Below are positions 35,139 through 41,537 of a DNA stretch of 41,537 nt, piece by piece; positions within the stretch are counted from its first letter, which is position 1, and every line of letters begins with the position of its first letter. The notes under the pieces were generated by a model. It was not told the DNA's origin and searched no databases. It worked only from the letters and a program-made list of their open reading frames with translations. The position numbers and the translations under genes are program-made. The DNA is from Actinoplanes sp. TFC3 (GTDB lineage Bacteria > Actinomycetota > Actinomycetes > Mycobacteriales > Micromonosporaceae): contig NZ_LOJP01000001.1 of assembly GCF_001553785.1 (NCBI RefSeq), positions 1,853,026 through 1,894,562 of the forward strand, written 5' to 3'.

Positions 35139-36972
35139 TCGGTTCGGGCTCGAGGAACTCGCTCAAGTCGTCGTCGCCCGGGCTCTCCAGCAGCGCCGGG
35201 TGCACCGGCAACGCGCCGGCCAGCGCGATCGCCGTGCGCAACAACGGCAGAGCGGCCAGCGCGTTCGCACCCTCGCCCAGGTCCAGACCAAGCTCCAGCA
35301 CCGGGGTCAGGCCGAGCACGTCCGCGCCCTGCCGTACGAGTTGGTGGCGTCCCGCGTCGGCGAGCAGCAGCCAATGCCGGCTCTGCGCGGCCAGATCCCG
35401 CGCCACCAACCCGGCGGCGATCCCCACCGGGCCGTCCACCAGCACCGGAATGCGCCTGGCGGCCGCCCCGAGCAGCGCCCCCGCGGCGACGGCCAGGTCG
35501 GCCCCACCCAGCTGGGCGAGGATGTCCTTGGCGCCGCGCGGCTCGTGCCGGATGCGGTGCATGGCGTCGCGGACCGCGGCGCAGCGCCGCATCCACGCCT
35601 CATCGTCGTACTTGCCGCCCGGGGCAAGGACGCGGGGGAGCACGGCCACCGGTTCGGCGCCGGTAGTCGCGGCCACCACCGCGGTAGCGGCGGCGTCCGT
35701 ACCGGCCCCGCACGACGCGATGACCAGCGCCTCCTTGCCATCCGCGGCGGCCGCAACGGCCAGCTCCCAGCCCTGCCGGAGCCCAGCCTCCACGGCTGCG
35801 TCGTCCAAGACCGGGCCATCTTCCAAAGCCCCGGTATCCGGTACGCGCACGACGGCGATGTCGGCCCCGGCCCCAGCCGCCAGCCGGGCCAGCGCACCCT
35901 CCCCGGCCTCGACCTGCGCGGTGCGGCGGTCGGACCCGGCCGGACTGTCACCGGCCGACGCCGCCCCGGCGTCCCGGCCGTCGAGCAGCAGCACCCGAAC
36001 CGGACCCCACGGTCGGGGACTCGCGGTGCTCTGGGTGGCGGCGGCGAACTCGATTGCCTCGGCCAGCGCGCCCACCCCGGACCCGGGCAGGTCGAGGGTC
36101 GCAAGGCGGTCGCGGGCGTCCGGACCGGCGTCGCTGTCGGGCAGCGGGAGATCCATCCCGGCCTCGATGACCACATCCGCCTCGTCGTCGGCCGTCTCCT
36201 TTTCGGGGCGGCTCCTGGCGGCCTGCGGCGCGTCCAGTGAGGCGGCCGGGGTGGCCACCGAGACCTGGGCCGACCGCGGCTCGACGGCCGGGACTGCTGC
36301 GCCCGTGGCTGCTTCGACGGGAGCTGTTCCGGTCGGGGCGGGCTGCGGGACCGGGGCCGCTTGGGCGCCCGGTTCATCGGCGGTTGCGGCCTCGGCTTGG
36401 ACGTCGGTCACGATGCCAGGTTCGTCGGCGGCCGTCTTGAGCCATGCCGGGCGGCCCGCCACCACCAGCACCACTCGGTCGCAAGCCTCCGCGAGCGCCT
36501 GGTTCGCGGTGCCCACGGCGTCGGCGAACGCGCGGCCCAGCGGGGTCTGGGGGACCAGGGACAGGCCCACCTCCGGGCTGACCACCACGACCCGGGCGGC
36601 CGACGTCCGTACCGCTTCGGCCAGGGCTGTGACGGTGGCCACGTCGTCGTTGGGTTGCAGGTCCGGGTTGAGCAGCGAGGCCACCCAGCCGCCGAGATCG
36701 TCGACCAGCAGCGTCTCGTCGGGCTTGGCGTCGGTGAGGATTGCCGTGAGCCGGGCCGGGTCGGCGCCGCTCTCCTCGGTGCTCCACGACTGCGGGCGGC
36801 GGCGCTGATGCGCCTCGATGCGGGCCAGCCACTCCGGATCGTCCTCGCCGCCGACAGCGGTGGCGATGTAGCGCACCGAGGCGGCGCCGGCGACCAGCGC
36901 CTCGGCGAACGCGGACTTGCCGGACCGGATCCCGCCGAGCACCAGGACCGAACTCCACCCGTCAGCAGACAT
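35113..36972 (-). CDS. CobU-CobT fusion: cobinamide kinase/guanylyltransferase plus nicotinate-nucleotide:DMB phosphoribosyltransferase
   Basis: 619 aa from ATG 36972. Residues 1 to about 180 are CobU: P-loop LGGIRSGKSAFAE at about 12-24, RYIATA, RIEAHQRRRP (guanylylated His region), VSPEVGLSLVP and NQALAEACDRVVLVVAG. A Pro/Ala/Glu-rich linker follows to about residue 290. The remainder is CobT-like: VIASCGAGTDAAATAVVAAT, RGAKDILAQLGGADLAVAAG, VLVDGPVGIAAGLVARDLA and GLDLGEGANALAALPLL, with the expected catalytic Glu in GEG. One protein would thus activate both halves of the nucleotide loop for CobS. The N-terminal part of CobT looks shortened or divergent. TAAGGT lies 7 bases before the start. 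Confidence 0.9.
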   Translation of the reverse strand: MSADGWSSVLVLGGIRSGKSAFAEALVAGAASVRYIATAVGGEDDPEWLARIEAHQRRRPQSWSTEESGADPARLTAILTDAKPDETLLVDDLGGWVASLLNPDLQPNDDVATVTALAEAVRTSAARVVVVSPEVGLSLVPQTPLGRAFADAVGTANQALAEACDRVVLVVAGRPAWLKTAADEPGIVTDVQAEAATADEPGAQAAPVPQPAPTGTAPVEAATGAAVPAVEPRSAQVSVATPAASLDAPQAARSRPEKETADDEADVVIEAGMDLPLPDSDAGPDARDRLATLDLPGSGVGALAEAIEFAAATQSTASPRPWGPVRVLLLDGRDAGAASAGDSPAGSDRRTAQVEAGEGALARLAAGAGADIAVVRVPDTGALEDGPVLDDAAVEAGLRQGWELAVAAAADGKEALVIASCGAGTDAAATAVVAATTGAEPVAVLPRVLAPGGKYDDEAWMRRCAAVRDAMHRIRHEPRGAKDILAQLGGADLAVAAGALLGAAARRIPVLVDGPVGIAAGLVARDLAAQSRHWLLLADAGRHQLVRQGADVLGLTPVLELGLDLGEGANALAALPLLRTAIALAGALPVHPALLESPGDDDLSEFLEPEPNGPGPASV

Positions 36973-36979
36973 AGCCCGT

Positions 36980-36985
36980 ACCTTA
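36980..36985 (-). promoter_or_regulatory. Leaderless -10 element TAAGGT for the cobU-cobT gene
   Basis: Minus-strand TAAGGT, 7-base spacer, then ATG 36972; no SD is present. No cobalamin riboswitch is visible in the 140-base gap to the divergent gene. Confidence 0.5.
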
Positions 36986-37066
36986 GATCCGCTGGGTGAC
37001 ACCCCGTGGATCGACCCGTCCCCGTCCCGCCCGCGCGCCTGGGCGTGACCCCTGGGCCGCACACCG

Positions 37067-37072
37067 TAGGGT
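37067..37072 (+). promoter_or_regulatory. Probable -10 element TAGGGT with short 5' leader
   Basis: TAGGGT in ACACCGTAGGGTGG lies 40 bases before ATG 37113; the SD GAGGAGGGG sits between them. Confidence 0.35.
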
Positions 37073-37112
37073 GGACGGCAAGCGTTCCAGACATCGAGGA
37101 GGGGCGAGGCGG

Positions 37113-37310
37113 ATGCCGTGGAGTTGGCGGTACGAGGGCGTCGATGGGCAGCCGGTGGCGGGCCCGGCCGAGACGTTCAGCAGCCAGGCCGATGCCGAGT
37201 CGTGGATCGGTCAGGCGTGGCGTGAGCTCGTCTCCGCCGGTGTCGCGCAGGTCAGCCTGGTCGAGGACGATCGGGTCGACTACAAGATGAGTCTGCTGCC
37301 GGCCGAGTGA
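37113..37310 (+). CDS. Small conserved actinobacterial protein
   Basis: 65 aa, ATG 37113 with SD GAGGAGGGG. MPWSWRYEGVDGQPVAGPAE, then TFSSQADAESWIGQAWRELV, SAGVAQVSLVEDDRVDYKMS and LLPAE. Short, acidic, no TM segment. I recognise the MPWSWRYE start as a conserved actinobacterial family without known function. Its stop overlaps the protease start as GTGA, so the two are coupled. Confidence 0.82.
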   Translation: MPWSWRYEGVDGQPVAGPAETFSSQADAESWIGQAWRELVSAGVAQVSLVEDDRVDYKMSLLPAE

Positions 37311-38122
37311 GCAGCTTTCAGGTCAGCCGCGGTGCGCCGCGCAGTGCCTTCCTGCCCAGCCCGGTCTTCGTCGGGATCCTCGCGCTGGTCGTGGTCAGCG
37401 CGTGGATGGCGTGGACCGGGTTCGGCAACCTACGCGTTGACGTTTTCCTGTTCGTCATTGCGGGCTGGGTTTTCTCCCTGTGCCTGCACGAGTACGCGCA
37501 CGCGATCATCGCGTATTTCTCCGGCGACCGCGGCGTCGCCGATCGCGGCTACCTGCGGCTCAACCCGTTGAAGTACACGCACCCGGTGCTGTCGATCGTG
37601 CTGCCGCTGATCGCGGTGGTGCTCGGCGGCATTGGCCTGCCCGGCGGTGCGGTGTGGGTCGACCACGCCCACATCCGCAGCAAGGCCAAGGAATCCCTGA
37701 TCAGCGCGGCCGGGCCGCTGACGAACGTGCTGTTCGCCCTGTTGCTGGCCATCCCGTTCGCCCTGGGCGCGGCCGATGGCCTGGCGGTCTACGAGGACGG
37801 CACGCTGAGCCCGCACGGCGGCTTCTGGCTCGGCCTCGGCGCACTCGCGTTCCTGCAGGTCACCGCAAGCCTGCTCAATTTCCTGCCGGTCCCGGGCCTC
37901 GACGGCGGCAACATTCTGCGGCCGTGGCTCAACCAGGCGTACCAGCGGGCGTACGACCTGTTCGCCCCGTACGGCTTCATGCTGCTCTTCGTTTTGCTCT
38001 GGCAGTCCCAGATCAACGTCTACTTCTTCAACGCGGTCGACTGGCTGGCCGATCTCATCGGCATCCCCGACACCCTCGGCCAAGCCGGCCTCTACTTCAT
38101 GCGCTTCTGGTCAGACCTCTAG
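37307..38122 (+). CDS. Site-2-protease-family membrane metalloprotease (M50)
   Basis: 271 aa, GTG 37307 overlapping the previous stop. Zinc-binding HEYAH (His61, Glu62, His65) lies in the second TM helix; the third ligand is in NFLPVPGLDGGNILRPWL. SAAGPLTNVLFALLLAIP is the typical M50 GPxxN segment. Five to six TM helices and no PDZ domain, so it belongs to the small Rip/YwhC-like group. Such enzymes cleave membrane-bound regulators; the substrate is unknown. Its TAG stop shares bases with the stop of the convergent aldo/keto reductase. Confidence 0.92.
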   Translation: MSSFQVSRGAPRSAFLPSPVFVGILALVVVSAWMAWTGFGNLRVDVFLFVIAGWVFSLCLHEYAHAIIAYFSGDRGVADRGYLRLNPLKYTHPVLSIVLPLIAVVLGGIGLPGGAVWVDHAHIRSKAKESLISAAGPLTNVLFALLLAIPFALGAADGLAVYEDGTLSPHGGFWLGLGALAFLQVTASLLNFLPVPGLDGGNILRPWLNQAYQRAYDLFAPYGFMLLFVLLWQSQINVYFFNAVDWLADLIGIPDTLGQAGLYFMRFWSDL

Positions 38123-39117
38123 GGGCGCCGCGCGGGGCTTACCGTTTTGGCGGGGTCGCGCTCGGCTATGCCCCCGATGACGGAGTCGATGGCTTTCATC
38201 AGGTCGTTGCCCAGTCGTACGCCGGAGGCCTTGGCATTGTCCTGGACCTGCTCCGGGCGGGAGGCGCCGATGATGGCCGCTGACACGTTGCTGTTCTGCA
38301 GGACCCAGGCGACCGCTAGCTGGGCCATGCTGAGACCTGCCTGATCGGCGAGCGGGCGTAGCTGCTGGACCGCGGTCAGCACCTCGTCGGTCAGGTAGCG
38401 GGCGATGAAATTGGCTCCCGACTTGTCGTCGGTGGCGCGGGAACCGGCGGGCGGCTGCTTACCCGGCTCGTACTTGCCGGTCAGCACGCCCTGCAGAATC
38501 GGCGAGAACACGACCTGGCCGATGCCCACTTCCTGGCTGAGCGGCACGACCTCGGCCTCGATGACGCGCCACAGCATCGAGTATTGCGGCTGGTTCGACA
38601 CGAGCTGGAACTTCAGGTCCTGGGCCAGCTCCCAGCCCGCGCGGAGCTGCGTCGCGGTCCATTCGGAGACGCCGATGTACAACGCCTTGCCGGAATGCAC
38701 AATGTCGGCGAACGCCTGCATCGTTTCCTCAAGCGGCGTCGAATAGTCGTAGCGATGTGCCTGGTAGACGTCGACGTAGTCGAGCTGCAGCCGGCGCAGC
38801 GACCCGTTGATCGACTCCATCACGTGCTTGCGCGACAAGCTGCGATCATTTGGCCCGGGACCGGTGGGCCAGAAAACCTTTGTGAAAATCTCGAGGCCCT
38901 CACGACGCTCACCCCTGAGCGCGCGTCCGAGGACCTCTTCGGCGGCGGTTCCGGCATAGGCGTCGGCGGTGTCGAATGTCGTGATGCCGACGTCGAGGGC
39001 GGCCCGCACACACGCGGCGGCGGCGTCCTCCTCGACCTGCGAACCGTGGGTGATCCAGTTGCCGTAGGCGATCTCGCTGATGAGCAGACCGGAACGGCCC
39101 AGGTGACGGTGTTCCAT
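38119..39117 (-). CDS. Aldo/keto reductase, Kv-beta/YghZ-like
   Basis: 332 aa from ATG 39117 (MEHRHLGRSGLLISEIAYGN); GTG 39120 would add one residue. (alpha/beta)8 NADPH enzyme. Catalytic tetrad: Asp and Tyr in FDTADAY, Lys in IFTKVF, His in QAHRYD. The C-terminal NADPH-binding part contains AAIIGASRPEQVQDN. It most resembles the voltage-gated potassium-channel beta-subunit-like group of bacterial AKRs. Physiological substrate unknown. Confidence 0.93.
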   Translation of the reverse strand: MEHRHLGRSGLLISEIAYGNWITHGSQVEEDAAAACVRAALDVGITTFDTADAYAGTAAEEVLGRALRGERREGLEIFTKVFWPTGPGPNDRSLSRKHVMESINGSLRRLQLDYVDVYQAHRYDYSTPLEETMQAFADIVHSGKALYIGVSEWTATQLRAGWELAQDLKFQLVSNQPQYSMLWRVIEAEVVPLSQEVGIGQVVFSPILQGVLTGKYEPGKQPPAGSRATDDKSGANFIARYLTDEVLTAVQQLRPLADQAGLSMAQLAVAWVLQNSNVSAAIIGASRPEQVQDNAKASGVRLGNDLMKAIDSVIGGIAERDPAKTVSPARRP

Positions 39118-39126
39118 CACCGTTTT

Positions 39127-41537
39127 CTACAGGACCGGCCGGAAATCCGCGCTCCGCCCGTCGATCTCCCGGGCGACCTCGGCGGGCGTCGCGTGGCTCA
39201 CCGCGGCGAGCGGCTCACCGCTGCGATCAAGAGCCCCCCATAGCTCGCCCTGTTGAATCAGGAAGCCAGCGGAATGCATGACGACGTTCGAGTACCGCGG
39301 TGCGACAACAACGCGTCCATGCCGATCGAGGGCGCCCCAGTCGCCCCGTCGTACCACCGCCAGGCCATTCTTGAAAGGCCGCACATCGTCAAAGCTGCCC
39401 GCCACGATGACCCGGTTGTGCCAGTCGATCGCGAACCATTCACCCTCAAGCTCACGCGAAACCCACGCCAAACCCTCCGAGAAAGGACTGATCTGCCGGT
39501 ACGCCGAAGCGTCGCCAATCAGCGTAGCGCCGGACTCATCAATCAACTCCCACACGTCACCATCGGGCCGGCGAACCCAGGCAGCGCCCTCCGAGAACGG
39601 CTGCGCCTCGGCGAATTGCTCGGCTATGACAATGGTGTGGGCGCTGTCTTTGTGGGCGCTATCGGCGTACCCCATGAGAAGGGAATCGGTATTCGACGTC
39701 GGCTGCGGTGGCGGATCCTGCTGGAGGATTTCCTCCCGGGTCCGCTGATAGGGACCCCACCCGCTGTCCTGGACCCGGGTCATAACCGCATCGAGAGCAG
39801 CTTCAGCCCGGGCGGCAAGGTCCGAATCGTCGTCCCGCCGCAGTTCAAGCGCCTGCTCGAACTGATTGCAAGCCTCCAGGTAACGCCCCTGCTCAAAACA
39901 GGAACGCCCGGCGTTGACGTGAATTTCGGCGCGCAGCCGCTCCGGCACATCCCCAGAATTAGCCTCAGCATAAAGCCGATCGGCCTCGGCGAAATCCCCC
40001 CGCCACTGCTGAACCTGAGCAACGCGAGCCTTAACCACAGCCAGCAGCCGAACATCCCCACTGGCCTCGGCATGCTGCAAAGCCTCCCGCCCATCAGCAA
40101 GCGCCTGATCGGACTCGCCCAGAACCCGCCCGATAACCGCCCGCAAGCTCAAGAGGCGAGCCCGGACAACGTCTCGTTCGGCATACTCGAGCTTGTCTGT
40201 CAGGCGGTCCTGAATGGTGTACAGCGGTTCGGGATCGGTGGCTGTTTCTCTGAGGGTTCTGGGGTCTGTCGTCCAGGGGTGGTCTGCTAATTGTTCTTCG
40301 GGATCTTTGAGCCGGCGGGGTGCGGGCTGCTGCTGTTTCGCGGGCTGCTGCTCTTTGGCGGGCTGCTCTTTGGTGGACTGCGGCGCTTTCCAGGTCTGCG
40401 GCGGGAAGAATTGTGCTGGGGTTTGGTCCTGCTCAACCGCTTCCGCTCGCTGCGGCTCCGCATCGGGCACAATCTCCGCGTCGATGATCTCGCTGGTCGG
40501 CGGGATGACGTCGGGGAGGATTTCCGCCTCGATCAATGGGGCGGTGCTTTCCAACGCGCCGACGGCATGCGGCGCAACGTCGAGGGCTGATTCCGTCTCA
40601 TGCTCTGCGACTTCGGTTTGCGCTGCTTCCGCGGTCTCAGGTTCAGGGGCCTTCTCCGAAGGTGCGCTGTCAGCCCGCGGCGCTCGGCCCGCATCATCGG
40701 TGCGCGTTTCATCTTCGGCTTGCGGTTCGTTCTGGGACGATCCTGTCGGCTCCGGGTCGGGTGCGGATTGAGCCGTGGCCTTGGGGCCGGCGACATCGTT
40801 CTCTTGCGCGGCGGAACCTGGTTGCGAGGTGACGTCGCTGTGCTCGTCAGCGCTGGAATTCTCCGGCTCTGATGGCGCTGGTTCACTTTCGGTGCTGGGC
40901 TCCGTCATTGCTGGGCCGGTGGCGGGTTCGGGCGCTGCCTCCTGGGTGACCTCAAGGTGGGCCGCTGAGTCAGCTTCGATCGCGGCGTCAGCATCGGGTT
41001 CGCTGTCTAGCGTGGCTGTTGCGCCGGCCTCGGGCTTGATCTCGGTCGTGGCTGAAGGGGTAGGTTCGCTCTCCGGCTCGACCTTCGTGTCCGGCTCGGT
41101 CTCGGGTGGTGCGGGCGTCGGAGCCTCAACTGAGGAGCCGATCACCGGGTGAGTCGCAGACCCGGTCCCGGTGGCAGAGCCGGTCTCCTGACCGGCTGCA
41201 CTCTCGGCCTTGGGGTCGATCTCCGGCCGCGGTCCGGCCCCGATCCCAGAGAGCGCGATCCTGGACGCCTCAGGTGCGAGCTTCGGCTGTACCTCAAGTC
41301 CGGCGCTCGATCCGGGCCCCGGTTCAACCATTGGCACCGGCTCGGCGATTGCGGTCGCCTCAACCGTGGAACCGGGAACGGACTCCGGCTGGGCCGTGGG
41401 CTCGGTGGTGGGCTCTTCTGTGGCTGCCGCTTCGCCCAAATCGGGGGCGGCAGGGGTCTGCGCGGCGGCCGTGGTGACGATGAGTTCGGACTCGGAGGTG
41501 GGGGCGAACCAGTCGGTTTTGCTGACGGGGGCGCCGC
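39127..41537 (-). CDS. WG-repeat protein with TPR-like middle and long acidic low-complexity N-terminus (incomplete)
   Basis: Open from the right edge of the window to the stop at 39127; about 803 codons are visible and the start is outside. The first ~430 residues are almost only Glu, Pro, Thr, Ala and Ser. Then a helical TPR-like region (RLLAVVKARVAQVQQWRGDF and following) covers about 150 residues. The C-terminal ~170 residues contain WG (KWG) repeats: DVWELIDESGATLIGDASAY, GEWFAIDWHNRVIVAGSFDD, RRGDWGALDRHGRVVVAPRY and QQGELWGALDRSGEPL. WG repeats form a beta-propeller-like or solenoid surface of unknown ligand. No catalytic domain is visible. Confidence 0.8.
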   Translation of the reverse strand, partial: GAPVSKTDWFAPTSESELIVTTAAAQTPAAPDLGEAAATEEPTTEPTAQPESVPGSTVEATAIAEPVPMVEPGPGSSAGLEVQPKLAPEASRIALSGIGAGPRPEIDPKAESAAGQETGSATGTGSATHPVIGSSVEAPTPAPPETEPDTKVEPESEPTPSATTEIKPEAGATATLDSEPDADAAIEADSAAHLEVTQEAAPEPATGPAMTEPSTESEPAPSEPENSSADEHSDVTSQPGSAAQENDVAGPKATAQSAPDPEPTGSSQNEPQAEDETRTDDAGRAPRADSAPSEKAPEPETAEAAQTEVAEHETESALDVAPHAVGALESTAPLIEAEILPDVIPPTSEIIDAEIVPDAEPQRAEAVEQDQTPAQFFPPQTWKAPQSTKEQPAKEQQPAKQQQPAPRRLKDPEEQLADHPWTTDPRTLRETATDPEPLYTIQDRLTDKLEYAERDVVRARLLSLRAVIGRVLGESDQALADGREALQHAEASGDVRLLAVVKARVAQVQQWRGDFAEADRLYAEANSGDVPERLRAEIHVNAGRSCFEQGRYLEACNQFEQALELRRDDDSDLAARAEAALDAVMTRVQDSGWGPYQRTREEILQQDPPPQPTSNTDSLLMGYADSAHKDSAHTIVIAEQFAEAQPFSEGAAWVRRPDGDVWELIDESGATLIGDASAYRQISPFSEGLAWVSRELEGEWFAIDWHNRVIVAGSFDDVRPFKNGLAVVRRGDWGALDRHGRVVVAPRYSNVVMHSAGFLIQQGELWGALDRSGEPLAAVSHATPAEVAREIDGRSADFRPVL

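Noticed and set aside
36973..37112. Cobalamin riboswitch before the cobU-cobT gene
   Set aside because: The gap is too short, no B12-box-like sequence was seen, and the -10 element sits 7 bases from the start codon.

Overview
The window is high-GC actinobacterial chromosome. GTG starts are frequent, many genes are start/stop coupled, GlnE, a GlnR-type operator and an RDD/DUF4191/GlnA1 group are present, and lipA and lipB sit nearby. This core order (lipB, lipA, DUF4191, RDD, glnA1, glnE, glnA2, with dlaT/sucB and a TIGR01777 epimerase beyond lipB) is the one I know from Mycobacterium tuberculosis Rv2215-Rv2222c. Lipoglycan-type GT-C enzymes, a fused CobU-CobT and a WG-repeat protein suggest Micromonosporaceae (Actinoplanes/Micromonospora-like). 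The family-level placement is inference.

Layout. 1-819: 5' part of a glutamine-dependent NAD synthetase (minus). 971-7111: nitrogen region with glnA2, a DUF350 membrane protein, a BltD-like GNAT, a class-I glutamine amidotransferase and glnE. 7104-12392: four translationally coupled polytopic GT-C glycosyltransferases running directly out of glnE. 12418-16296: a GNAT, an RDD protein, glnA1 with a GlnR box and a very strong terminator, a decayed DUF6228-like gene and a DUF4191 protein. 16526-19560: a small protein coupled to a large LuxR (LAL) regulator. 19561-20658: non-coding, dominated by several families of ~25-nt repeats around a fragment of an MmyB-like regulator. 20659-22944: lipA and lipB, separated by a T-box riboswitch that heads an internally deleted archaeal-type aspartyl-tRNA synthetase. 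22967-31108: two tandem GT-C-like membrane proteins, an epimerase, sucB/dlaT and lpdA. 31275-39117: small protein, pepA, gcvT, cobS, cobU-cobT fusion, small protein, M50 protease and aldo/keto reductase. 39127-end: WG-repeat protein, 5' incomplete.

How it fits together. GlnA1 (Tyr402 in the adenylylation motif) is the expected target of GlnE and of GlnR. GlnA2 has Trp379 at that place and sits beside a polyamine-acetyltransferase-like GNAT and a glutamine amidotransferase, which suggests a gamma-glutamylation role. LipB and LipA supply lipoate to the two lipoyl domains of the E2 protein, which works with Lpd; GcvT belongs to the lipoate-dependent glycine cleavage system.

Most notable: (1) a complete T-box leader with an Asp (GAC) specifier and an SD-sequestering switch in front of a destroyed aspS; (2) a ~1 kb patch in which unrelated repeat units all share a ~25-nt period; (3) at least eleven genes with a TANNNT hexamer 6-8 nt before the start codon, i.e. 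apparent leaderless promoters, two of which reuse the upstream TAG stop as part of the -10 element; (4) a near-ideal four-part GlnR operator before glnA1.
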